DNA of 64,000 nt, from NCBI GenBank assembly GCA_009733775.1, contig WOGZ01000168.1:1-64000 (forward strand), given 5' to 3'. This document shows, one piece after another, positions 46,262-57,377 of this stretch. The notes under the pieces were generated by a model. That model did not search any database. It saw only the letters and a program-made list of their open reading frames with translations, and was not told the DNA's origin. The position numbers and the translations under genes were made by a program. Origin of the DNA: Alectoria sarmentosa (taxonomy: Eukaryota > Ascomycota > Lecanoromycetes > Lecanorales > Parmeliaceae). Each line of letters starts with the position of its first letter. Positions within the stretch are counted from its first letter, which is position 1.

Positions 46262-47139
46262 ATGGCACAGGCAGAGATGGTGATACAAGGTCAGTATAAT
46301 CCCAGCCCCCAACAATTCATCCCTAATGTGCAGTAGGTGTGGAGGGAGCCACTCAGGCGGTCGTAGGCGTAGCAGATGCAGCAGCTCACATCATGGACGT
46401 TGCACGAGACGAAGCCGCCAAGTGTAAAGAAGCTGCCAGAAACGACGACAACGAATTCAACATACGCAAAAACTTCCTCGACAATGCAGTCAACTCCATC
46501 AAGACAGCGACATGCGGACAGTACAACATCGTCATATGCACAGACCAACAAAAAGACGATTTCCAGAACCTAAAAGGCCAGATACTACCCATGGACCTCC
46601 TCGACGTCGAAGTATCCAACGGCAAAACCGTCAACTTCCAAGTCTACGTCTTCGACACCGGCAACTATCTCCGACACGGCAAATACGAGCAAGATGCCTG
46701 GTGGTACTTTGGCGAGAGCAAGAAATGGTACGACCCCGCGGCCATGCACGTGGATTTCAACAACGCACAGACGAAGCTGGACCCAGCCGCGATCAAGAAG
46801 CAACAGGACGACAAACAAGCCGCAGACAAGACGGCAGCAGATGCGGCGGCCGCGGCTAAAGTTCAGCAAGATAGAGCATCTGCGAGCAATGCCGCTGCGC
46901 TCAAGACTGATGCTGCTGCTGGAAAGGCTCAAGTAGCGCAAGCTACAGGTGGGGCGGCGGGTGGTGTTCCGGCAGCGAGCGCACCGGCTGCTCCGGGGTT
47001 CACAGACCGTGAGTTCAGAATGACCCGGGTTCTTTGGGGAAATAAATGGTCCCTATTGCTAATATCAGATGAAGATCTCATGTCCGCCGCCGCAGGCCCG
47101 GTGATGTCGATGTTTATGGGAAAAGTTGTGGCTAAGTAG
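46262..47139 (+). CDS. Conserved-looking protein of unknown function
   Basis: Exons 46262-46289, 46337-47008 and 47069-47139; introns of 47 bp (GTCAGT) and 60 bp (GTGAGT, CTAAT branch); 256 aa. I do not recognise the family. Residues 1-75 are Ala-rich amphipathic helix (VVGVADAAAHIMDVARDEAAK); about 80-165 look like a folded domain with alternating strands (QYNIVICTDQQKDDF, VNFQVYVFDTG) and an aromatic cluster (DAWWYFGESKKWYDPAAMHVDF). A Lys/Gln/Ala-rich coiled stretch and an Ala/Gly/Pro linker follow, then a hydrophobic end (AAAGPVMSMFMGKVVAK). No signal peptide. The second intron is a multiple of three without a stop, so unspliced RNA would encode a longer protein. It ends 55 bp from TSR3, convergently. 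Confidence 0.78.
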
Positions 47140-47194
47140 GTTGCGGCTGCGAGAATGTAGATAATAAGATTCTTGGTTCTACTTGTAACTCTAG

Positions 47195-48431
47195 CTACCA
47201 TTTCTTGGGTGCATTGACCACAGAACGTGTAAAGACAGCGCTTGCTTCCTCTTGTCTGCGTAACTTTTGTTTTGCATTGATACCGGTCCGATCAGTGACT
47301 GGTGTCGCGTCAATAATGTTGTCGAAGGCGTCATTGTCGCCCAAATCTGAGCCAGACTCGGAGTCTGAATCCACGGGAACCGGTAGAGTTCTCGTGATTC
47401 TCTCTGGCGGTTTCTTATCTTCAGAATCCGGATTCGAAAAGGGCTTGGATGCGAGCACTCGCCGTCGAAGCTCAGCCATCTCCTCCTCGTCATCCTCTTC
47501 GTCCGAGAGCGCTAATGGATCGCCAAGTTCAACCCCACCATCTTCGCTGTCCTCGTCATTGCTCTTCGGAGCGTCAGAATCCTCCTCCTCTTCATTGTCC
47601 GAGTCAATCACTGGCCGTCGGTTCATATTGCCTCCTTTCCATGCATCCTCGCCACCAACGCCACCGTCTTCAACTCTACTTTCTGAGTACTCGCGCTCGA
47701 TCTTAGCCAGCCATATTTCTTCCGCCTTCTTAATTTCTTCTTCATTTGCGCATGCCGCATAGCGTTTCAGAAGCTGAGCGTTGATTTCAAGAAAGGGTTC
47801 GCCGTAAGAAAAATGTGCCAGTACTTCGTGAGCCCAGTCTTCGTGTCCGCAGATGAAGAAGCAAGCTGCAAGGGCTTCTGCGCAGTTTAATCGCCAGGGT
47901 CGTCCGTAATTCACGGAGTTGGCTGCAACAAGGTATGGTACTATTCAGCTTTGTCAGACATTTAGTCCTTCCTTAGTAGTAGGACAGCGCGTTCGCCATA
48001 CGTAGTCTTTCACACTTTCCACCAATCTTCCCCCAAGGAACCTCCTTAATCCTAACCCAAGAGCACTCCACCACGGCTGCCCCATACTGTTCGAGTAGCT
48101 CTTTATCTGCCGCAGAAACCACTTTCTTCGCATTAGGTCTTTGCCCCACCATCAGCGTATATTCTGCCTTCCAATGACTCCCAGATGCCTACGATATGAC
48201 CACCCCTTGGAACTTTTGCCCAACTGACAGCTCCCGCATGAGCCCAAAATGCATAAGCCTTTTCCCAGAACATCTCTTTGGATCGCAGTGCTCTAGATCC
48301 CAACAGGCTGCTTTGAATGGCGGTCTTCGATTCGGGGCTTCTCCGTCTTCGCTATGAGGGGTGGGCCGGTGGCGGGGTGCATTTGAGTGTTTCTTGCCTT
48401 TGGCGGAGAAACCGTCCTTTTTGTGACGCAT
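47195..48431 (-). CDS. TSR3: TSR3, 18S rRNA aminocarboxypropyltransferase
   Basis: Exons 48431-48193, 48138-48002 and 47940-47195; introns of 54 bp (GTAGGC, CTGAT branch) and 61 bp (GTATGG); 373 aa. Spliced landmarks: CWDLEHCDPKRCSGKRLMHFGLMREL (N-terminal RLI-like part), VVISPNAKKVVSAADKELLEQYGAAVVECSW, GKCERLLPYLVAANSVNYGRPWRLNCAEALAACFFICG and HFSYGEPFLEINAQLLKRYAAC. These match Tsr3, which transfers the aminocarboxypropyl group from S-adenosylmethionine to the hypermodified uridine of 18S rRNA during late 40S maturation. The C-terminal ~170 residues are acidic and disordered (DSDNEEEED, SDEEDDEEE), as in many fungal Tsr3 proteins. Divergent from the GGA gene. Confidence 0.93.
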
Positions 48432-48713
48432 CTTGTTACGAAACGATATCAAAAAGCCGGGACTATAGAAGAGGAGCCTTCTACTTCAACTTTGTAGACA
48501 ACAGTAGCTATGATCTTCAAAGAGGTCACGGTGAAATCCACTCCACACGGCTAAATTCCGGGAAAAGGGCGCCGCCGCGGGTCAAGTACTCTTTGGAGGT
48601 GGACAACTTGCGATATTCTATTCCGAATACGCTCATTGTAGCGTTAAAGAAGACGTTCACCACAGCCTTGGGATTGGATCAGAGAAGTGCTTTGGACGCC
48701 GGGTTGTCAAGTC
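48432..48713. promoter_or_regulatory. Short divergent promoter, TSR3 / GGA
   Basis: 282 bp separate the two start codons, so both leaders and promoters overlap here. No element can be assigned with confidence. Confidence 0.5.
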
Positions 48714-51139
48714 ATGGAGGCTGCCTCGGCGCGGTACGCAACCAGAGACCGTTTTGGGGGGTTTGGAGAGCCGGCACAAACTCCGTTACAGAGATACATT
48801 CGTACGAGCTTGGGGATTGATCTTAGGGATAGAGCAAACGGCTAACACGTCTCCCCAGAGAATGCTGTTGACCCGCAGAACTACGAGCCAAATCTAGCCT
48901 TAGACCTTGAGATCTCGGACCTTATCAATTCGAAAAAGGGCAATGCGTAAGACGAAGCAGCCTTATGCCCCAATACACTCACGACTCACCCTACGCTAGG
49001 CCCCGAGAAGCTGCAGTAGCGATCGTCAACTATGTCAATCACAGGAATGCCAACGTGTCATTACTCGCTCTTGCGGTATAGTGGGGCAATCCCAGGTCAG
49101 TACGATATCGAGCTGATGCAGTAGCAGCTCCTCGACATCTGCGTCAAGAACTGCGGCTACCCTTTCCACCTTCAAATCAGTACCAAAGAATTTCTTAACG
49201 AGCTCGTCCGACGTTTCCCAGAACGACCGCCCATTCGGCCTTCCCGAGTCCAATTGAAGATATTAGAAGCCATCGAGGAATGGCGGCAGACAATATGTCA
49301 AACGTCGCGGTACAAAGAAGACTTAGGTTTTATACGGGATATGCATCGGCTGTTGAGTTATAAAGGCTATATGTTTCCCGAAGTGCGGAGAGAGGATGCT
49401 GCAGTTTTGAACCCTAGCGATGTAAGAATGGCCTTTAGCTTTAAGGAGGCGAACCTAATTCTCTCCAGAATCTCCAATCAGCGGATGAAATGGAAGAGGA
49501 AGAAAAAGCGGCCCAATCTGCGAAGCTACAGGAGCTTATTCGTAGAGGAGGGCCGGAGGACCTTCAAGAAGCGAACCGATTAATGAAGGTCATGGCAGGC
49601 TACGACACGAAACACAAAACAGACTACAGGGCAAAAGCAGCGGAAGAGGTCGGCAAGATCCAGCAGAAGGCAAGATTGCTAGAAGAGAGGTTACAGACCT
49701 TCAAAGCTGGTGATATAGTGGCAGAGGGAGATATCTTCGAGGTATGATTTGATGCACCTAGGTGAGATACCGGCGACTGACTTTGACCAGGAACTTGCAA
49801 ATGCTCTTCAAAGCGCCCAGCCTAAAATTCAGAGGATGTGCGAGGAAGAATCTGACGACCAGGAAGCCGTTGCAAAGCTTTTCGAGATAAATGACAGCAT
49901 ACACCGTACTATTGAAAGATACAAACTCATCAAGAAAGGCGATGTTGATGGAGCTTCCAAGATTCCACAAGGCACACTCGGCACCTCGACTGGGGTCAGC
50001 AAGACTGCAGATAACGAGCTCTCTTTGATCGACTTTAGTGGTGATCCCGAACCTACTGCGAGCGCTAGTGGAAATGTGAACGGCTCCAGCGAACAGAAAA
50101 ACGCAACGTTGCAGGATGATTTGTTAGGTCTTTCTGTGCCAGATCAAGACTATGAGCAAGGGGGAGGAATTGCTCTGGGATTTGGTGCAAATTCAAGTAA
50201 CAAAAGCCCCTCAAGTCCAATGAGACCACACACTAATCTCATCCGCAAAGATGTACCTGGACCATCACTTCTTTCATCAACAACACAGGACAACTCCCCC
50301 AAGGCCTCAGCGCCGAATGCAACGCCTCAAACACAGCAAGCGCTTTTGCCTGCCAAACCTAATTACGACCCTTTCAAGTTCGGGACAAGCTCTCTCCCCT
50401 CGTCGCGATCGAGTACACCGGCGCCACACACTCTTCTCCAAACACAACAGGCCGCAAAACCCTCACACCCCCCACAATCCTCCGCCGATCCCTTTGCCGC
50501 CTTATCATCTGCTGCTTCGCGCACAGCATCCCCACTCCCAACTTCACAATCATCCCAAAAGCCAACGCCTCCATCATCTGCGTCCTTGTTCGACTTTGCA
50601 TCTCCGAAACCTGCAGTATCTCAAAGTCAACCTGCAGCGAATTCTCAACAAGCTACCAATGGTACCTCAGCCGATGATGACTGGGATTTTACCTCGGCGC
50701 TGCCTGACGACGTCGAGTTCCCAACTCGCAACAACTTGACTGTCTCGAATACCTCTGTGAAAATAGATTTCCGTGTAGAGAGGCCTGAAAGTACTGATTC
50801 CACTATATCGATAAGCGCCCTTTTCTCCAATAATACGCCCAGTCTCATTACCGAGTACACTCTCCAAGTCGCAGTAACCAAGGTAAGCAGTGTCTGACGT
50901 AAAGCGAAACTTTATACGTTGTAACCGAGTCTTGATAGGGTTTCACGCTCAAGCTCACACCGCAGTCTGGGCGCACCCTACAACCAAATCAGAAAGACGG
51001 GATTACGCAGCATATTGTGCTCAATGGTGTGGCAAGAGGGCAAGCGAATTCTGCCAAGATACGCTGGAAGGCTTCTTATAAGGTGGCTGGCGATTTAAGG
51101 CAGGAACAAGGAGAGGTGCCCCCTTTGGGCATTGCTTGA
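48714..51139 (+). CDS. GGA: GGA-type clathrin adaptor (VHS-GAT-GAE)
   Basis: Seven exons: 48714-48801, 48859-48946, 49000-49075, 49128-49421, 49469-49741, 49791-50882 and 50939-51139; 703 aa; introns of 47-57 bp. VHS domain at about 20-165 (TPLQRYIQ, EPNLALDLEISDLINSKKGNAPREAAVAIV, LLDICVKNCGYPFHLQI). GAT domain at about 185-320 (EMEEEEKAAQSAKLQELIRRG, ANALQSAQPKIQRMCEEE). A Ser/Pro/Gln hinge includes DDLLGLSV (clathrin-box-like) and NPF-like DPF/DPFAAL motifs. The GAE ear occupies the last ~120 residues (KIDFRVERPESTDSTISISALFSNNTP, IRWKASYKV). GGAs sort cargo from the trans-Golgi to endosomes under Arf control. Intron 1 uses a GTACGA donor; intron 3 ends in a TAGCAG tandem acceptor, and the second AG gives the better VHS alignment. 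Confidence 0.93.
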
Positions 51140-51241
51140 TGTAACAGTCATGTTTGTGTATAGAACTTTTTTGAATGTAAGGGCTATGTCCTAACACCTT
51201 TTCCCAGTCCTACAATACAGTTTCGGTCCAACAGTGCCTAT

Positions 51242-51912
51242 TCATTGATCAGCGGCCTTCGGAAACCCAAAAATATACCCGGTAGCTTTCTGCTCTGACA
51301 CCCCACCCTCCCCCTTCCAAAGTTCCAAAACCGCAGACGCAGGCGCTTGGCTCCTCCACTTGCGCATATATGGCCCCAGAGACGCAATTACACCACCTGT
51401 CTCGTAGTACGTCAACGGAGTCGCCCCTGGGGGATCTAACTCAAGATGAAAGCATATCGTCAATGGGGAGAAAATTCCTGACTCGTATCGAAACTCGCCG
51501 CTGGGGATGGGATCGTTAAGCTCAGCATGATTCGCCTTTTTGAGATCGTTGAGGGAGGATATGGCTTGGTCGACGAAAGCTCGTAAGGTGCCGAAGGGGA
51601 GGCTGGGCTCCGCGTAGGAGTGGAAGGTGGTCAGGTAGCGGTTTTGGGCCCAGAGAACATCGTAGGGGTCCGGAGGGTCGCCGAGAGATGCGTTGATTAG
51701 GTGCCTACGCGGACTTTTTTGAATAGCCTGCCAAAAAACGGAGATTCCGGGGAAACTTACTGTGATGAGCTGTTGGTGATGAGTATAGAAGGGATCTCTG
51801 GCATAATCTGCGAGGGGTCTGATGTGTTTGGGATAGTGCCTATTATTGCAAGGCCGGTACCAAAGCTCATTTGAAGTCCCAGAAGTAATAGCTGGCTGGT
51901 GAACATGTTCAT
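51242..51912 (-). CDS. Small secreted-type protein, unknown
   Basis: Exons 51912-51761 and 51704-51242 with a 56-bp intron (GTAAGT donor, CGTAG acceptor); 204 aa. The N-terminus MNMFTSQLLLLGLQMSFGTGLAIIG is a plausible signal peptide; a potential N-glycosylation NSS and NAS follow. The mature part is mixed polar (YDVLWAQNRYLTTFHSYAEPSLPFGTLRAFVDQAI, SGEFRYESGIFSPLTICFHLELD) and ends KATGYIFGFPKAADQ. It has a single Cys in the mature part, so it is not a Cys-rich effector. I do not recognise the family. It ends 102 bp from the GGA stop, convergently. Confidence 0.72.
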
Positions 51913-52504
51913 GTGTTTGGTGGTCTTCTTCAACAGGCTGAAAACAACGAAACGTCTTACTAGATGGTCGATGAAAAAGAATGCAAAGACAACGAGGTTA
52001 CATTTCAGAATAAAGCTTCAAGAATACGAAGCTGCGCTCTCGCGAAGCGGCAGTATTCAAGGCAGACCGCATATTTGCCTACCGGAATACGCGCCATGAG
52101 CTGTCGAAGGCCCAACAGAGACAATGGACAGTATCATGATTCTACCATTCTCAGATCTATGAAAATCAAACCCAATGATTGGGAGACTTGCCTAGAAAGC
52201 AGACAGAAGTCGTACAAGTGCCTATCTGCTTTTGCATCAATCAGTAGCAAGCATAGTCCACGTTTACAGGAGTCCCAGAGGAAGGCTTCTGGGGACTAAC
52301 GTGACAGACGAGCAAGGATGGATGAATGGCAAGGTCAAGGCGAAGATTTTGAGCCTTCCAGGTCAACCAAGCCAGGCAATCACGTGATCTTCAACTTGCT
52401 CAGCCCTACGGGTCTCGATGTCAAGCTCCTCGCTCTTTTCCCGAATGCTTGACAAACTTCGTCCACGTACTCTCCAAACCACGAAGACAAAAGCATAGCT
52501 ATGA
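51913..52504. other. Intergenic between divergent genes
   Basis: 592 bp; short plus-strand frames (51899-52299) are without domains. An out-of-frame ATG at 52501 precedes the next gene's ATG (52505) by four bases. Confidence 0.4.
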
Positions 52505-55500
52505 ATGCCGCCTGTGCTGCGATCTGCTTTGATTCTGAGTGCCAGATCCAAGCTCTTTACTACTGTAGCGGCGCCCAATGCGCCCTTGCAACCTCAGGAT
52601 GTAAGTGCATTCAGGGTGCTTTGTCTTCGCCCTGCGCCTGGGTCATCGCTAACAGCTACAGGTGGGCGCATCGTGGTCCCGCAAAGGAGGTTGGGGAATA
52701 CACCCTTTCAAGACCCCCAGACGAAACCTATTCGAGCTTCACGCCGGGCGACAGGGTTTTCCATTACCCTCCAACCTATTGCTTGACGAAATGCCTCCTA
52801 CACCACTGTCAATTTCAAAGGGACTGTACACTACATCGGAAGAGCTCATAGCTGCTCTAGGACCCATAGGCCTCGAGTACATAAACCCATCGGCACTCAA
52901 TGGGAAGATGAACCTGTCCTACCTCAGCAATCCAATGCTCCTTACTTCGAACAGAAAAGAAGCCATCAAAGAAGCTACGGAAGGGCTAAGAAAGGCAAAA
53001 ATCGCTCGGAAAGAAGGAAAGCATGCCATCACAATGAAAGAATTGTTTATCCAATATCTACGGCATGTCGACCCTATACTCAAATATCAAGCTCGGTCCA
53101 AAAATCCGAATTTCGCAAATGAAGACTTGGACGATGCATTATTGGAACTCTTGAACAAGGAAAATACTAGTTATCTCAACCTTGGAGGATATGACATAAC
53201 GGACTTGATGACTTGGAGCTGGGTCTTGAAATCCGAGACGCCAGAACGTGCAGCAACACGACTGTTGGCGGCTGCGCATCAGAGATTTACAAAGCTTAAA
53301 GGCTATATTCCAATTCCTCAATTCGTATTCATATTCTTACTTCGTCGACAAGGTCTGAATGCACACGCCCTGAGGTCTTTGTTGATCTACGCTTGGAAAT
53401 TGATGGAGATATCGGAAAGCTCGCTGGAATCGTTCCCTCCATTGGAGAAGCTCGTGAATGAAGCAGCCCGAGGTGAGAGTCTTACAATTACTCGCATAGT
53501 CAAAAGTCGAGAAGATGATCCGCTCGGAATGACGGAAAGAGTCTTCATGATTGTGATTATAAGACTACTACGTTCTGCTCGCAGAGTCTGGCCGGCAGCT
53601 TACGATAGCATCGTAGCCTTGATCAATCGATATTTGGATGGCGTCAATTTCCGTGAAGGTGCTTCGCCAACGGACAGTCTGACTTCGGAAGACACAGCGC
53701 GACTCACGTACATGTACAACACACTCTTAAAATTGGTGTCTCTTCCAGCGTCAATAGGGCCTTACCAATCCGCCTTTCACCAGCAGCGAGCGCAGTTTAG
53801 TCTTTTGAGAAGGATGAATCAATTTCAACCCCCTTTGATCGTTGATAGAAGAGGGTACCGCGCTGTGGTCAGTATGCAGCTTATGCACAAGAAGACCTTG
53901 AAGGAGCGCGAATGGGCGCAGATGAAAGCAAGATCATGGCCTCCCTGGAAAGAAGAGAAGCTCGGGATAGACGCTGATATCGGTGTCGAGCATGGAATCA
54001 GTCGGGCCATGGAAGCTCTGAAGCGATCTTGGGAAGCAGGATATGCTCCGGATAACTGGGATGCTACAGCTTCGGTCCTTTCGGGATGGGACACCGATGC
54101 AAGTCCCACCATACAGACACGTGTAGTCCATTATCCTCACGAACATCGTACCGAACATGCACAGATCTGGGCTTCTCGAATACGAGCGACAAGGACCCTC
54201 GACGAAGCTTGGTCTTGCTTCTTGTCGTACAGAGATCAGGAGCGCGAACATGTGGGAGCTTTTTACGTGTACCACCAGATGCTTGAAAAGATTGTGCAGG
54301 ATAGCAAAAGACCACCTACTGAGAACGCCGACTCCAGTTCGACACATTCCCCAGATGAGCAGCTACCTTTGTCTGGTGACGGTCTAGAGGTGCTGGCTGC
54401 TCCTGAGTCCCCTCGGGAGGCAGTCTATGTTCGTAGACCGCCACCAACTTTCGAAGAATTCGTCGAAGTTATAGCCCAAGATAAAATTAGGCCCGGTAAG
54501 CGGCTGTTGAAAACCATGCTCACGAATGCGCCGACTCTCGAAACCGGTCTACAATATCTTGAAGCCAGCGTAATGGCGAATTTACAGGTATTCGTTTTGT
54601 GTGATGAGAAACCACCGAGCACGCCCGAGGCTCAAGCTGCGCTCGAATCAGTCCCGCTGTACCTTTTCTGCGCCTTCATTAGGCTATTGACTCGGTTCTC
54701 GCCAAAGATGCCTGATAAAACTCGACCCGACAAGCTTACTCTCGTTCGCACCGGGCTAGTCTTGGATTCGATCATGGCAAAGACAAAATCTGCTCACAAT
54801 GATGTGCTGCAAGGTTCTTCAGAGTTAGAACAATCTTTAGAACTTTCACCTTCGCCTAAATCCATTGTTATAAATCCGCTCCTCAAAGCCATTCAGCTCG
54901 TGCTTGCTCGGAAGCCCCGATATCGACCAGCATGGTATAGCCTTCTCCAAGCGCTCTCTAATACTTGTGTGGTGATAGATGTGGTCTCGAGATTTGTAGA
55001 TCAAAATTACCAGGACATCAAGACTTGGCAAATGACCTGCCATCTCTTGAATGAAATGCTTGAGATCGACCTGACCCTTGATCTTGACGGATTTCAGATA
55101 CTCTGCGCCGGACTGGAAAAGGCAATTTTCGCCAGTGATAGACTGTCCAGAAACCCACGCATACGACCAGGAAACAGTGATCCTAAGGATGAGAATATGA
55201 GATCCTACGTAGATCACGTATTCTCGACCGGTCTCCCGCTACTCAAAGAAATTTTCAAAGACGTTGTCAGATCGAAGTCGATGAAGCAAGAGATACCTGT
55301 TTCTCTAATGGAAGAGAAATCAAAGATCGACGACTCCGTTGAGGGGCAGGGTGTATCAAAGTCTGATGACATCGAAGAAGAATTTGAAGATGCATCCACG
55401 ACAGAATCTAGGGCCTTTTTACCTCCAGGCTGTTTGCTTCCAAGATTGCTGGAGGTGCCACACCCCGCTTGTCTTCATGGATTCGTACGAGTTCTCGGAC

Positions 55501-55853
55501 TTCGCCGAGATTATGAGGGCCTTGTGGACTTGGTGGAATGGATGTCCCTTTTCGCCGATGAAATCAACGCCGTTGCTGACCAAAAAGCGAATGGATATAG
55601 GATGATGCGGCGTTGTCTGACCGCAATTCACGTGTTCCTAGAACGAAGCTGGCTAATTCTTGAAAAGAGAGAAGCAGAGGCTCAAGGGGAAGACCCAAGC
55701 ACTGTACGTGATGAGCAGGAGATGAAGGCAGAAGCTGCACCAGCGGGAGTTGTGAAGGTGATTCAAGAAATTGTGAGGGAAAACAAGAGATGGGGCGGTT
55801 GGCCTGACCCTTACGAGGTGGTGCAGTATTGTGCTAATGGGAAGTTCATCTAA
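52505..55853 (+). CDS. Large helical, probably mitochondrial protein (PPR/TPR-like)
   Basis: Exons 52505-52600 and 52662-55853 with a 61-bp intron (GTAAGT, CTAAC branch); 1,095 aa. The first ~30 residues (MPPVLRSALILSARSKLFTTVA) are basic, Ser-rich and free of acids, fitting a mitochondrial presequence. The rest is almost wholly helical with pairs resembling degenerate PPR/TPR units (for example FVFIFLLRRQGLNAHALRSLLIYAWKLM, TRTLDEAWSCFLSYRDQEREHVGAFYVYHQML, FVRVLGLRRDYEGLVDLVEWMSLF). I cannot assign it to a named member; fungal proteins of this build often act on mitochondrial RNA. The out-of-frame ATG at 52501 would require leaky scanning, or else transcription starts downstream of it. Confidence 0.75.
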
Positions 55854-56028
55854 ATGCACATCTCTCACGTTTCAGTCCAAATGCATACGTAGGCACACGA
55901 TACCAGCAAGATGTGTCAGTCAGTGACACGAATTGCCCTCCGTACATTTTAGAAAGCACCGGTGGGGTCACGTCCTGTTGTAGAGAAACAAATACCCTAG
56001 CTCGCAACTTTCCTCTCCGCTCCCAAAC
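55854..56028. other. Short intergenic region
   Basis: 175 bp tandem spacing between the helical protein and the hydratase-like gene; must hold the latter's promoter. Confidence 0.4.
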
Positions 56029-57096
56029 ATGCGACTACCACGCCTCACAGCGCACCACCACCACCAACTCTTCCTCCCCATACCCCTCCCTTCCCACATC
56101 CACATCTCAATCCGCCGCTCCTCCACCGCCCCAGGCCCCACCCTCCTAAAAACCCACAACATCCCCGCCCCGCACCTCGGCCACATCCGCGTCCTCAGTC
56201 TCAACAACCCGCGCACTCGCAATGCCATTTCCCGACAATTACTCTCGGAACTCTCGCACGAGATAGACACCGTGAAGCAAGAGACCGAGGATGAATTAGC
56301 GAGGAAAAAAGAAGGAGAGGGCGGAGTGACAGGCGCGGGGACGCGGGTGCTGATACTCGCGAGCGAAATCGACGAATGTTTCTGCGCCGGGGCGGATCTC
56401 AAGGAGCGGAGGGGGATGAGCGGTCAAGAGTAAATCCCTACCTACCTGCCTAGCAAGCCCACCCAGTGACCAACGCTGACAGTAATCCAACCCAGAACGC
56501 AGCACTTCCTCCACACCCTCCGCGCGACCCTAACCGACCTCTCCGCCCTCCCCATCCCGACCATCAGCGCCGTGGCCTCCCTCGCCCTCGGCGGCGGTCT
56601 CGAACTCGCCCTCGCGACCACCTTCCGCGTCTTCGCCACGAGCGCCACCGTCGCGCTGCCCGAGAGCCGCCTCGCCATCATCCCTGGCGCGGGCGGGACG
56701 TATCGGTTGCGGCATTTGATCGGCGAACGGAGGGCGTTGGAGATGGTGCTGACGGGGCGGAGGGTTGGAGGGGCCGAAGCGGGGCGCATGGGTCTCTGCG
56801 AGCGGGTTGTTGAGGTGGGTGGTGGTGGTGGTGATGGTGAGGGTGATGGTGGGTGGACGGGGGGCAGGGAGTGGAAGAGGGAGGTCAGGGAGAGGGTGTT
56901 TGAGGGGGCGGTGGGGATGGCGAGGGAGATTTGCGAGGGGGGGCCCGGGGCGGTGGGGGCGGCGATGAGGGCGGTGGGGGAGGGGACGGAGGGAGCGGAG
57001 GGGAGGGAGTATGAGGGGGTGCTGGGGATGGGGGATCGGGATGAGGCGTTGAGGGCTTTTGGGGAGAAGAGGAAGGCGGTGTTTAGGGGGCGGTGA
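56029..57096 (+). CDS. Enoyl-CoA hydratase/isomerase family protein, mitochondrial
   Basis: Exons 56029-56429 and 56496-57096 with a 66-bp intron (GTAAAT donor); 333 aa. Residues 1-35 are Arg/His/Ser-rich, a probable mitochondrial presequence. Crotonase landmarks: LNNPRTRNAIS, the oxyanion-hole CAGADLKE (119-126), ALGGGLELALA with Glu170, LPESRLAIIPGAGGTYRL with Glu190; the two glutamates sit at the spacing of the catalytic pair of classic enoyl-CoA hydratase. Closest in feel to AUH-type hydratases (leucine catabolism), but substrate cannot be read from sequence. A Gly/Asp/Trp-rich insert (about 262-285) precedes the C-terminal helices. The coding strand flips from C-rich (5' half) to almost pure G/purine (3' half). 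Confidence 0.88.
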
Positions 57097-57377
57097 GGGG
57101 GGGAGGATCTGGATGTGTAGGGATCAGGGCTGATTGTTGCATGGAGAAAGCATCTTGTTCAAAGCTGATGGTATAGGAAGTATGTAAGAAGTACACGCGT
57201 TGTTGTCGTTGTCGTTGTCTGCCGTTGTCGTTGTCGATCGTCAAGTCGTCCACCCATTAAGAATACATGAAAGGCCATTCAAACACGCTCAAAGGTCTAT
57301 GCAGTGACAGACCACCAATGCTCATGAATCTCCAGACGCCCGCTAATCCAACAGCAATACTCATACCCCAAGTCTTT
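57097..57377. other. Convergent 3' region
   Basis: 281 bp between convergent stops, with a (GTTGTC)n hexamer run at about 57,198-57,235. Nothing else seen. Confidence 0.5.
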
